From Asticcacaulis sp. MM231 (lineage in GTDB: Bacteria > Pseudomonadota > Alphaproteobacteria > Caulobacterales > Caulobacteraceae), in the NCBI RefSeq assembly GCF_964186625.1, contig NZ_OZ075108.1:372001-436000 (forward strand): a stretch of 64,000 nt of DNA, read 5' to 3'. The stretch's first letter is position 1. Every line of letters starts with the position of its first letter. A program made the translations under genes and the position numbers. A model generated the notes under the pieces. The model saw only the letters and a program-made list of their open reading frames with translations, did not search any database and was not told the origin of the DNA. This document shows, piece by piece, positions 35,234 through 43,145 of this stretch.

Positions 35234-35770
35234 ATGTCGAGCAATAAATCACCGTTGGCGCCACTCAATCGCGGGCTCTTCTTTACGAAGATGACGATGA
35301 TCTGGGAGCGTCTGGTTCTGCCGTTTTTGTTCCCCTATGTGCTGCTGGTCCTGCTGATCGTGGTCGCCGGCCAATGGGGGCTGTTCGCGCCTTTGCCGAG
35401 ATTTGCGCATCTGGCGCTTCTGGGCGCCGGCCTCGTCCTTGCGGTGGTGGCGTCGGTGCGCGCTGCCTTGCGCTTCCGTGTGCCGAGTTTTACGGAGATC
35501 AACACGCGGCTGGCAGTCGATAACGCCCTGCGCCCGGAACGCCTGCTGGCCATGCGCCATGAAAAGAGGCAGCCGCCTTTGAAAATCGGCAAGGCCAAGG
35601 CGGGCATCGCTGAGTCCGATCCGTTCGCCTTGCGCTATGTGGCGCTGGCGGCGGCCCTGCTTGGGTTTCTGATCCTAGGGCCGGTGCCGGTCGAGCGCCT
35701 GACCAGCGGCTTCACCCTGTTTGGCAACCTGCCGCAGACTTTCGCCAGCTTGAGTGTGGGGGAGAAGTAA
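35234..35770 (+). CDS. N-terminal fragment of a TIGR02302/DUF4175-type membrane protein
   Basis: About 178 aa from MSSNKSPLAP at 35234, with GGGGGA before it. Two N-terminal membrane helices (FLFPYVLLVLLIVVAG and LALLGAGLVLAVVASVRAAL) are followed by FTEINTRLAVDNALRPERLLA and DPFALRYVALAAALLGFLI, which match the start of TIGR02302 proteins, found after lysA in many alphaproteobacteria. Those proteins run for roughly 800 residues; this one stops at ASLSVGEK, followed by a repeat element. Most of the family domain is therefore missing and no remnant is seen before the next gene. Confidence 0.65.
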   Translation: MSSNKSPLAPLNRGLFFTKMTMIWERLVLPFLFPYVLLVLLIVVAGQWGLFAPLPRFAHLALLGAGLVLAVVASVRAALRFRVPSFTEINTRLAVDNALRPERLLAMRHEKRQPPLKIGKAKAGIAESDPFALRYVALAAALLGFLILGPVPVERLTSGFTLFGNLPQTFASLSVGEK

Positions 35771-35893
35771 GCAAGAAACCCCACACCCACGCCTTAAGTG
35801 AGGCACGGTCCCCCTTCCCAGTAAACTGGGGAGGTATAAGAAAAGGGGCCTATATACTTCGAGCGAAGCGAAGATGGTGCTGGGGTTTCTTAC
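35771..35893 (+). repeat. Dispersed intergenic repeat, copy 2 (full length)
   Basis: Starts GCAAGAAACCCCA and ends TGGGGTTTCTTAC, an inverted terminal repeat of 12 of 13 bases. Inside are CACGCCTTAAGTGAGG, a CCCTTCCCAG / CTGGGGAGG hairpin and a TTCGAGCGAAGCGAA stem. It directly follows the truncated TIGR02302 stop codon. Related copies lie at 31223-31304 and 61371-61430. Confidence 0.55.
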
Positions 35894-35902
35894 TTTTAAA
35901 AC

Positions 35903-36433
35903 CTAGTCCATAACCCCGACATAGGGCAGGGCGCGGAACCGACCGCCGTCATCCAGACCATAACCGACGAGATAGCGCGCCGGGGCTTCCCAGGCCGAGA
36001 AGTCCGCTTCCATGTCACGCGCCTTGCCATCCTTCATAGGATCCGGCTTGCAGGCGAAAACCGCCGTCAGCACCTGAGAGGCGCCGGCCTCGCGGGCGAT
36101 TTCGCAGGCGATTTTCAACGAGGCGCCGGTATCGAGCACATCGTCCATAATCAGCACCTGCCGGCCCTCGACCGAGCGCTGCAAAGGCGCGCGTATTAGC
36201 ATGGCGCCGCTTTCGTGGTTGTCGGTGTAGGAGGAGAGCCATAGGGCATCAAAGGCGATGTCGCGGCCGGCGCGATTGAGCGCGCGGCTGAGATCAGCGG
36301 CGAACCAGATGCCGCCGGTAAGCAGGCAGATGCCAACGCAATCGGGCTTGATGTAATCGCTCATCAGCTCGGCCAGGGCGGTGACACGGCCCTGAACTTC
36401 CTCTTCGCTGAGCAGAACGGCGGGGAGCGTCAT
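35903..36433 (-). CDS. Purine (hypoxanthine-type) phosphoribosyltransferase
   Basis: 176 aa type I phosphoribosyltransferase. The PRPP-binding loop is VLIMDDVLDTGASLKIA near residues 93-109 and an early LLTGGIWFAADLSRAL stretch contacts pyrophosphate. It salvages hypoxanthine/guanine or xanthine with PRPP to make nucleotides. No signal peptide. Together with Amn in the same window it belongs to purine salvage, but the genes are not linked. Confidence 0.92.
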   Translation of the reverse strand: MTLPAVLLSEEEVQGRVTALAELMSDYIKPDCVGICLLTGGIWFAADLSRALNRAGRDIAFDALWLSSYTDNHESGAMLIRAPLQRSVEGRQVLIMDDVLDTGASLKIACEIAREAGASQVLTAVFACKPDPMKDGKARDMEADFSAWEAPARYLVGYGLDDGGRFRALPYVGVMD

Positions 36434-36460
36434 CGCTTACTCTCTACTGAAAACTGAAAC

Positions 36461-37432
36461 TTAATGATGGGAAGCCGGTTCAGCGGGAGCTGTATTGCGC
36501 AGGGGCGGGGCGGCATGGTTCGACACAGGTTCCGCGTGGTTCTCGGCCGGCGCGCCATGCGCATCGGCGGCGGGTGCGGGTTCGTGGGTGGTCTCAGGTG
36601 CGGTGGTGGCGGCTCCATGACCGGCCTCCGCAGCCGCAGCCGCCTCACCGTGGCCTGCCTCTTCATGTGTGGCGTCTTCACCGTGGCCGCCTTCACCATG
36701 ATCCGTCGGCTTAACGCGCAGGTTTGGTCCGGCCTTCTTCATCTTTTTCATGGCGACGAGATCGAAATCCATGGCCAGTGATGCCGTCTTGTTCGTCGGA
36801 TCGCTGACATCGAAGACCAGCGTTCGCGTGGCGTGCGGTTCGACCACCAGTCCGCCTGACGGCATCAGCACGGAATCAAACTGCTGGGTGGTGTCGTCAT
36901 AGAGCTTGACGCGCACCGGCGGCACCGGCACCGGCTTGTTGCTGGTGTTCTTGATCTGGGCCTTGACCGTAATGATGAAGCGGCCGGCCTTGACGCCGCG
37001 GTCGAACTCGGCCGCGCCGAAATCGAGATAGGTGCCGTTGGTCTTCATGCCGACCATGGCGTAGGCGCCGGCAACACTTGGGAAGGCCTGGACGATATTC
37101 ACACGCAGGAAAAAGCCGAGCGCCAGGACGACCACGAAGGCCGCGCCCATGCCACCCCAGATCATTGCCTGAGCGGTCAGGGCCTTGAGGCGCTTCTTAT
37201 CTTCGAGGATGGCGCGATATTTCAGCGGCAGCTTCTTGGCCTTGACCTTTTGCAGGTCTTCAACGCTTTCTTTTTTCTTCACATCGTTGAAGGAAAGATC
37301 GATCGGCTTTTCGGGAACCTCGGCATGCCACGTCGTTTTACAGGCCGCGCAGCGCACGGTGCGCCCCCTGGGCCCCAATTGAGCCTCAGACAGGGTGTAT
37401 TTCGTCGCGCAATTAGGACAACTAAGGATCAT
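36461..37432 (-). CDS. Zinc-ribbon (MJ0042-type) and DUF3426 membrane protein
   Basis: 323 aa. The N-terminal zinc ribbon has C5-x2-C8 and C28-x2-C31 (SCPNCATKY, RCAACKTTWH). After a charged linker comes one membrane helix (about residues 90-110) and a DUF3426 periplasmic beta domain with KAGRFIITVKAQIKNTS and NKPVPVPPVRVKLYDD. The last 100 residues are low-complexity, rich in Ala, Glu, His and Gly. Such proteins often precede ftsEX in alphaproteobacteria, as here on the opposite strand. Function unknown. Confidence 0.87.
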   Translation of the reverse strand: MILSCPNCATKYTLSEAQLGPRGRTVRCAACKTTWHAEVPEKPIDLSFNDVKKKESVEDLQKVKAKKLPLKYRAILEDKKRLKALTAQAMIWGGMGAAFVVVLALGFFLRVNIVQAFPSVAGAYAMVGMKTNGTYLDFGAAEFDRGVKAGRFIITVKAQIKNTSNKPVPVPPVRVKLYDDTTQQFDSVLMPSGGLVVEPHATRTLVFDVSDPTNKTASLAMDFDLVAMKKMKKAGPNLRVKPTDHGEGGHGEDATHEEAGHGEAAAAAEAGHGAATTAPETTHEPAPAADAHGAPAENHAEPVSNHAAPPLRNTAPAEPASHH

Positions 37433-37584
37433 GAGCAGCTTTAATCAGACCCAAAAACCGTGGGAACAAGGCGAATCAGTACATAAAACCCGTGTTAACC
37501 ATCTTGGGGTTTTTTAACCTTTTAGCCGCAAAAGTCTTAACAACTGATCAAGCCTCACCACGAGAGAACAGCTTCGCCCCGCGT

Positions 37585-38373
37585 ATGAGTCCCCAGACCT
37601 CACGGACATCCGGCCAGACCAGGCCCACCGCCGATGAAGAGATCGTCGTGAGCTTTCACGACGTGTCGCTCGGCTATGACCTCGGCATGCCCAAGGCCTT
37701 GTCGCTTGGCGTCAATGACGATGACCTAATCCTGAAAAACCTGAATTTTCAACTGCCTGCCGGATCATTCCATTTCCTCACCGGGCCATCGGGTGCCGGC
37801 AAGACCTCGCTGCTGAAAATGATCTATCTGGCGCAGAAGCCGACCACCGGGACGATCGAGTTGTTCGGCGAGACCGTGCGGACTGGCGACCGTACCCAGA
37901 CGGCCGAATTGCGCCGGCGCTTCGGCATCGTGTTTCAGGAATTCCGCCTCCTCGAACACCTTAACGTTTTCGATAACGCCGCCCTGCCTTTGTTCGTGCA
38001 TGGCGAAAGCTTCAAGCACTATCGCGACGACGTTACCGAACTGCTTAACTGGGTGGGGTTGAAAAACCGTCTCGACGCCATGCCGCACGTGCTTTCCGGC
38101 GGAGAAAAGCAGCGTCTCGCCATTGCCCGCGCCGTGGTGACGCGCCCGACGCTTATTCTGGCTGATGAACCAACCGGCAATATCGACTATGCCATGGGCC
38201 TGCGCATCATGCGTCTGTTCATCGAACTGAACCGTCTGGGTGCCACAGTTCTGGTCGCCACGCACGATGAAGGTCTGGTGCGCGCTTCGGGGATGCCAGT
38301 GCTGGAGCTGGCCAATGGCGAACTGCACCGGCGCGACCTGACGAGGCCCGACTTAACACGGAATACGAAATGA
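37585..38373 (+). CDS. ftsE: Cell-division ATP-binding protein FtsE
   Basis: About 262 aa from [10 protein letters not shown] at 37585; starts upstream of that are in frame but less likely. It has about 25 extra N-terminal residues compared with common FtsE. The ABC signature set is complete: Walker [14 protein letters not shown] (about residues 66-78), Q-loop [28 protein letters not shown] and Walker [12 protein letters not shown]. FtsE with FtsX regulates peptidoglycan hydrolases at the division septum. It overlaps ftsX by four bases. Confidence 0.93.
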   Translation: MSPQTSRTSGQTRPTADEEIVVSFHDVSLGYDLGMPKALSLGVNDDDLILKNLNFQLPAGSFHFLTGPSGAGKTSLLKMIYLAQKPTTGTIELFGETVRTGDRTQTAELRRRFGIVFQEFRLLEHLNVFDNAALPLFVHGESFKHYRDDVTELLNWVGLKNRLDAMPHVLSGGEKQRLAIARAVVTRPTLILADEPTGNIDYAMGLRIMRLFIELNRLGATVLVATHDEGLVRASGMPVLELANGELHRRDLTRPDLTRNTK

Positions 38374-39266
38374 TCGGGCCGCTTGTCACACACTTGCACG
38401 CCATGCGGGCCAATCGCTTGCTGCCGCAGCAGGATCAGCGCGAGATTGCCCTGCATTACGTCATCGGCGTGTTGTGTTTTCTCGCCTGCATGGCCGCGCT
38501 GGGCGTTATGGCACTGGACCGCGCGGCGCATGGCTGGTCACGCGATATCCGCGCCGAGGTCACCGTTCAGGTGCGCCCCACAGGCCTGGAAAGCGGCTCA
38601 GTGGCGGCAGCCAAGGCGGCAGAGGTTCTGGCCGGCGTCAAGGGCGTGGGGCAGGTGACGGCGCTGGAACCGGAAAAAGCCAAGGAACTGATCAAGCCGT
38701 GGCTCGGTGACGCCATCATCGATGACTTGCCGATCCCCAACCTGGTCGAGGTGACGCTCGATCCGCGCCGTCCGGCCACGCCGAAGGCCATGATGGAGGC
38801 GTTGGAGAACGCAGAAATCGACGCCAGCATCGATGATCACTCGACCTGGCTAAAGGGTATCGAACAGAGTGTCATGATCTGGCGACTGATTGCGCTCAGT
38901 ATTTTCCTCATCATCTTTTCTGCCACGGCGGCGGTGGTCGGCTTCGCCACGCGGGCGGGGCTGACGGCACGCGCCAATATCGTCGAGGTGCTGTCGCTAT
39001 GCGGCGCCAGCGATATTTTCATCGCCGAACGCTTCCAGTGGCGCTTTGCACGCATGACATTCGAGTCTGGATTGCTCGGCGCCACCATCGCGGCCGGCGC
39101 CATCGCTATCATAAAAGCCACAGCTCCTGCACAAAGCTTAGCCATAGCTCTTCCCTTTTCATGGCTTGACCTGTTAATATTAATTCCATGTCCGTTTCTG
39201 GTGGCACTAATTGGTGCGATCACGGCGCGGATGGTCACGTTGCGGCTTCTGGCGAATAACGTTTAG
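38370..39266 (+). CDS. ftsX: Cell-division protein FtsX
   Basis: 298 aa membrane protein with one N-terminal helix (ALHYVIGVLCFLACMAALGV), an extracytoplasmic domain (AEVTVQVRPTGLES, IPNLVEVTLDPRRP), and three C-terminal helices of the FtsX/MacB permease type. The extracytoplasmic domain, about 120 residues, is the part that in other species recruits hydrolase activators. FtsE and FtsX are overlapping genes and form one complex. The gene ends before an independent YdcF-type gene. Confidence 0.92.
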   Translation: MIGPLVTHLHAMRANRLLPQQDQREIALHYVIGVLCFLACMAALGVMALDRAAHGWSRDIRAEVTVQVRPTGLESGSVAAAKAAEVLAGVKGVGQVTALEPEKAKELIKPWLGDAIIDDLPIPNLVEVTLDPRRPATPKAMMEALENAEIDASIDDHSTWLKGIEQSVMIWRLIALSIFLIIFSATAAVVGFATRAGLTARANIVEVLSLCGASDIFIAERFQWRFARMTFESGLLGATIAAGAIAIIKATAPAQSLAIALPFSWLDLLILIPCPFLVALIGAITARMVTLRLLANNV

Positions 39267-39312
39267 AAGGCCGAGATTTTGTCGATAGGGAGGGTGGATC
39301 ATTCTTAAGCAC

Positions 39313-39993
39313 ATGCGCACCCTGATCGCCCTGTTCGTGGTACTGCTGTTATGGACGGCGGGCCTGTTCGTCTTCGCCGACCGCGTCATTGATTCCACAC
39401 CCGCGCTCGAACCCGCCGAACCGGCGGACGCCATCGTCGTGCTGACCGGCGCCTCCGATGAGCGCCTCAAGCAAGGCATGAGCCTTTTGGAGCGCCGCAA
39501 GGGTGCGCGCATGTTCATTTCCGGCGTCAACCCCGAGGTCAAGCGCAGCGAACTGCGCAATGTCACCGAAGGCTCGAAGCGACTCTACGAGTGCTGCGTC
39601 GATCTTGGCTATGAGGCCGAGAACACCGTGGGCAATGCCAAGGAGATCGCCGACTGGGCGCGCGGACACGACTTCTACACCCTGATCGTGGTGACCTCCG
39701 ACTATCACATGCCACGCTCGCTGCTGGAGCTTAAGGCCGACATGCCGGGCACCAAGCTGATCGCCTATCCGGTGACGACGCCCGATCTGGTAGCGCGTGG
39801 CTGGTGGAAATCACGCAAAGGCCAGCGCATCATCGTGCTGGAATATTGCAAATATCTCGCCATCCTGGGCCGCGATGCTATTCTCAGCGTGTCGCGCAAA
39901 TTCGGTGACAAGGGCAGCACGCCCGCGCCGAAGGCGGGTTCTGAAACAGAAGCGGCGCCTGATGCCCCGGCCGCCGCAGGTAAAACATCCTGA
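39313..39993 (+). CDS. YdcF/ElyC-type DUF218 protein
   Basis: 226 aa. One N-terminal membrane anchor (LIALFVVLLLWTAGLFVF) is followed by a DUF218 domain: AIVVLTGASDERLKQGMSLL, GARMFISGVNPEVK, LGYEAENTVGNAKEIADW and LIVVTSDYHMPRSLLE. DUF218 proteins (YdcF, SanA, ElyC) are envelope-linked proteins connected to peptidoglycan or vancomycin sensitivity. Located between ftsX and plsC and overlapping plsC by one base. Confidence 0.9.
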   Translation: MRTLIALFVVLLLWTAGLFVFADRVIDSTPALEPAEPADAIVVLTGASDERLKQGMSLLERRKGARMFISGVNPEVKRSELRNVTEGSKRLYECCVDLGYEAENTVGNAKEIADWARGHDFYTLIVVTSDYHMPRSLLELKADMPGTKLIAYPVTTPDLVARGWWKSRKGQRIIVLEYCKYLAILGRDAILSVSRKFGDKGSTPAPKAGSETEAAPDAPAAAGKTS

Positions 39994-40724
39994 TGACATC
40001 GCTTGTAACGCGGGTGCGCTCGCTGCTCTTTATCCTGTGGCTGTATGGCTCCATGGCTCTGATCGGTCTGGGCTTTTCGCCCCTTTTGCTACTGTCGCAG
40101 GCGGCGTGCATGTGGGTGATCCGCCTGTGGGCGCATACGGTTCTGTTTGGGGCGCGCTGGATCGTCGGCATCAAGGTCGAGTTTCGTGGGCTTGAGCATC
40201 GCCCGGCCGGTGCGGCTCTGGTGGCTGGCAAGCATCTCAGTATGCTCGATACCATCGCGCCTTTCACTATCCTGCCGCATACCTGCTACGTGCTGAAGCA
40301 ATCCCTGATATATATGCCGTTTCTCGGCTGGTACGCCGCGCGCACTCGCATGGTGCCGATCCGCCGCGAAGACGCCGCCAAGGCGCTAAAGGGCATGGTG
40401 ACGCGTTGCCGCGATCGCCTGAAAGCCGGTCGTCAGATCGTGATCTTCCCCGAGGGCACGCGCGCCAAGGTGGGCCAGGATTCGGACTATAAGCCGGGTG
40501 TGGCGGCGCTTTATCGCGATCTCGACGTGCCGTGTCATCTGCTCGCGACGAACAGTGGCCAGTTCTGGCCGGCGCATGGCATCGATCGTAAACCGGGCAC
40601 AGTGGTGTTCGAGTTCCTGCCACCTTTGCCAGCCGGACTGAAACGCGGTGAATTGATGAAGGAGATGAAGGCGCAACTCGACGCCGCCTCAAACCTTCTG
40701 ATCGAGCAAAACGCTAAAGTCTAG
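39993..40724 (+). CDS. plsC: 1-acyl-sn-glycerol-3-phosphate acyltransferase
   Basis: 243 aa membrane-associated enzyme that acylates lysophosphatidate to phosphatidate in phospholipid synthesis. The catalytic HX4D motif is H81-LSML-D86 (GKHLSMLDT), and the substrate motif FPEGTRAK follows near residue 152. One or two N-terminal helices anchor it. The stop codon is TAG at 40722-40724, of which TA is the target-site base pair and G the first base of the inserted element; the native end of the gene may have been different. Confidence 0.9.
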   Translation: MTSLVTRVRSLLFILWLYGSMALIGLGFSPLLLLSQAACMWVIRLWAHTVLFGARWIVGIKVEFRGLEHRPAGAALVAGKHLSMLDTIAPFTILPHTCYVLKQSLIYMPFLGWYAARTRMVPIRREDAAKALKGMVTRCRDRLKAGRQIVIFPEGTRAKVGQDSDYKPGVAALYRDLDVPCHLLATNSGQFWPAHGIDRKPGTVVFEFLPPLPAGLKRGELMKEMKAQLDAASNLLIEQNAKV

Positions 40725-41767
40725 AGCGGGATGACATTACTTGACTCCATAGCCCGAGTTTTGGAGATATCTGCGGCATTCTTCGGGCTCAAAAGCGTCG
40801 AGTAGAGATCCTATTCTGCGCCATGTTGTCTCTACCGATCTCTCCGCGGCTTTCCTGAGCAGGTGTTTGAGTTTCGAGAACACCTGCTCAATAGGGTTGA
40901 GGTCTGGACTGTACGGTGGCAGGAAGAAGAGCTTTGCTCCAGCACGTCGGATAGCTTTTCGGATAGCTGGTTTTATGGCTACCGAGGTTGTCCATGATTA
41001 CAATGTCACCGTGGTTAAGTGTCGGTACCAGGAATTCCTCGACATAAAGGTTGAACGTCGCTCCGTTGATTGGTCCGTCCAAAACACACGGCGCGTCGAT
41101 TCTATCGCTCCGAAGGGCTGCCAGAAACGTCATCGTTTTCCAGTGTCCAAAGGGTGCCTTCCCACACAGTCTCTGTCCGCGAGGGCACCATCCGCGCAAA
41201 GCCGCCATATTGGTTTTAGCCCAGGTTTCATCGATGAAAACGAGGTGTCCCAGGTCGAGCCTGCCTTGATATTTGCGCCACTGCTCTCGACGACGCGCAA
41301 CATCGGGCCGGTCCTGTTCGCTCGCCATTATCGTTTTTTTTGAAGCTCAGCCCTTCTGAGTGAACGAACCGCCAAACTGATCGATAGTCCACACGAACAT
41401 TGCGCTCACCCAATTCGCGGACCAAACCGCGTAACGTGAACGGAGTTTGGGTACGTTCCAAGAGCCAATCTCGATTAGATCCTGAGAGGACTCTGGGTTT
41501 ATAACCGCCCATTCGCTTGGGGGCAGGACTGCCGGTCTCCTTGGTTCGCGTCACCCACTTGATTGCGGTGCTCACCGCGACGCCGAACCGATGGGCAGCC
41601 TCATGCCGAGACATACCTTCATCATTTACCGCCGCAACAACACGCTCACGCAAATCCATTGAATAGGCTCGGGGCATGGACATCTCTCCATCATGTCCAA
41701 CCAATGAATCATGATTTGGATTCACGGGGAATCTCTAATCAATTCAATTTTACGTCATCCCGCTCTA
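40722..41767 (-). mobile_element. IS630-family insertion sequence with degenerate transposase
   Basis: Bounded by a 14-bp perfect inverted repeat TAGAGCGGGATGAC (40722-40735 and inverted at 41754-41767) whose outermost TA is the target-site duplication expected for the IS630/Tc1 group. Inside is one leftward transposase gene in three phases. Element length 1.04 kb. It abuts an IS5-type element on the right. Confidence 0.88.
40737..41677 (-). pseudogene. IS630-family transposase, two frame breaks
   Basis: Start MPRAYSMDLRERVV at 41677, with GGAGAG six bases upstream. The N-terminal helix-turn-helix part (VVAAVNDEGMSRHEAAHRFG) runs to a run of eight A (41334-41341 in complement). The next segment, in another phase, begins MASEQDRPDVARRR and holds the first two DDE residues in VFIDETWAKTN and IVIMDNLGSHK. 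A second break follows at four A (40971-40974), after which the third phase holds LPPYSPDLNPIE with the last acidic residue and a stop at 40737. The A8 break may be programmed slippage; the second is probably mutational. Confidence 0.85.
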
Positions 41768-41768
41768 G

Positions 41769-43043
41769 CAGTCTGCTGAAAAACCTCTGGTCATTTTGAT
41801 TTTGCCGTGATTCCCTTCTTGAGCGAGAAGGAGGAACCAATGCGTGGCGAGTTTCGGGATCAGGGCGGATTATTTTCGTACATATCGTTGGAAGAACGCG
41901 TTCCGGATACGCATCCTCTTCGCAAGGTTCGTGAGTTGGTTCGCGCGGTTCTGGTCGACCTGAACGCGGACTTTTCGGCGATGTATTCTGAGGAAGGGCG
42001 CCCTTCCATTCCACCGGAACAGTTACTGAGCGCCTTGCTTCTGCAGGTGTTCTACGGCGTCCGCTCGGAACGCCAGTTGATGGAGCAGTTGGATTACAAC
42101 CTTCTGTTTCGATGGTTCGTGGGCTTGTCACCCGACGCGGCTGTGTGGGTGGCGACGACATTCACCAAGAACCGTGAGCGCCTGCAGAAGGGTGATGTTT
42201 TTACGAAGTTCATGACGGCCTTGCTGTGCCACCCAAAGGTTACGCCCTTACTCTCGGACGAGCATTTCTCAGTGGATGGCACGCTGATTGAAGCCTGGGC
42301 TTCGTTCAAGAGCTTCAAGCCGAAGGACGGGCCGGACGATACGGACGGGTCTGACTTCCATAATCAGAAACGCGGCAATGACACCCACGTCTCGACGACC
42401 GATGGCGACAGCCGCTTGTACCGCAAGGCTCAGGGCCGTGAAGCGAAGCTGTGCTACATGGGCCACGCGCTGATGGAGAACCGCAACGGACTGGCGGTTG
42501 GTAGCGTTGTCACCCAAGCCACCGGCACGGCCGAGCGCGAGGCATCCGAAGCCATGCTGGCGGTTAGGGTCAAGCACACCGGCAAGCCGGCGACCGTAGG
42601 CGAAGACAAGGCTTATGATGTCGCTGCACATGGCGAAGCCTTACGCAATCTTGGCGTGGAGCCGCATGTCGCCCGTAATAACGCCACGACTAAAACCGGC
42701 AAGACCAGAACGACCATCATCGACGATGAAACGGCCGCCAGCGATGGCTACGCAATGTCACAGACCCGGCGAAAGATGATCGAGTGCATCTTCGGTTGGG
42801 GCAAGCAGCACGGCACGATGCGTAAGACAAAGCATCGCGGCCTTGAAGCTGTAGCTGGAGATTTTCTGCTCAATCTCATAGCCTACAACCTCATCCGGAT
42901 ACCCAAGTTGCTAACCGCATAGGAGGGGTCCGTCTAAATTTAGGAAAGCAACAAAAACAACAACGAATGAAGACACATAAAAGACCAAGAGACTTACGCA
43001 AAAATGCGGAAAGGCCAAAGGCAAAGCCTTTTTCAGCAGACTG
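41769..43043 (+). mobile_element. IS5-family insertion sequence, apparently intact
   Basis: 15-bp perfect terminal inverted repeats, CAGTCTGCTGAAAAA at 41769-41783 and inverted at 43029-43043, flanked by a four-base CTAG duplication (41765-41768 and 43044-43047). It carries one intact transposase gene. Length 1.275 kb. Confidence 0.9.
41840..42922 (+). CDS. IS5-family transposase
   Basis: 360 aa from ATG 41840, preceded by a strong AAGGAGG at optimal spacing. It opens GEFRDQGGLFSYISLEERV with the DHPL-type N-terminal domain, continues to the DDE regions FSVDGTLIEAWAS, VGEDKAYDVAAH and KMIECIFGWGKQHGT, and closes with a helical region (AGDFLLNLIAYNLIRI). No stop or frame break is seen, so the element may be active. 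Codon use differs from the surrounding genes, with more A/T at third positions. Confidence 0.93.
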   Translation: MRGEFRDQGGLFSYISLEERVPDTHPLRKVRELVRAVLVDLNADFSAMYSEEGRPSIPPEQLLSALLLQVFYGVRSERQLMEQLDYNLLFRWFVGLSPDAAVWVATTFTKNRERLQKGDVFTKFMTALLCHPKVTPLLSDEHFSVDGTLIEAWASFKSFKPKDGPDDTDGSDFHNQKRGNDTHVSTTDGDSRLYRKAQGREAKLCYMGHALMENRNGLAVGSVVTQATGTAEREASEAMLAVRVKHTGKPATVGEDKAYDVAAHGEALRNLGVEPHVARNNATTKTGKTRTTIIDDETAASDGYAMSQTRRKMIECIFGWGKQHGTMRKTKHRGLEAVAGDFLLNLIAYNLIRIPKLLTA

Positions 43044-43044
43044 C

Positions 43045-43085
43045 TAGAGCGTGTTCCGATCTGATTGGATCAGATCGGCGCTCTA
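43045..43085. repeat. TA-bounded hairpin element (MITE-like)
   Basis: TAGAGCG at 43045 pairs with CGCTCTA at 43079-43085, and inside CCGATCTGAT pairs with ATCAGATCGG. Both ends carry TA, and the ends match those of the IS630-type element at 40722, so it may be a small non-autonomous relative. A T-rich run and a second hairpin-like segment with AAAAAGTGCG / CGCACTTTTT-type ends continue to about 43145. Confidence 0.6.
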
Positions 43086-43145
43086 ATTTTTTGTTTTGAC
43101 GCGCTTTTTTATCCAAAAAGTGCGTCACACTTTTCGGAAAGCGCG

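Noticed and set aside
43086..43145. Short protein gene between the hairpin element and the M14-type gene
   Set aside because: The sequence is T-rich with hairpin-like arms and no frame of useful length; it belongs with the repeat element.
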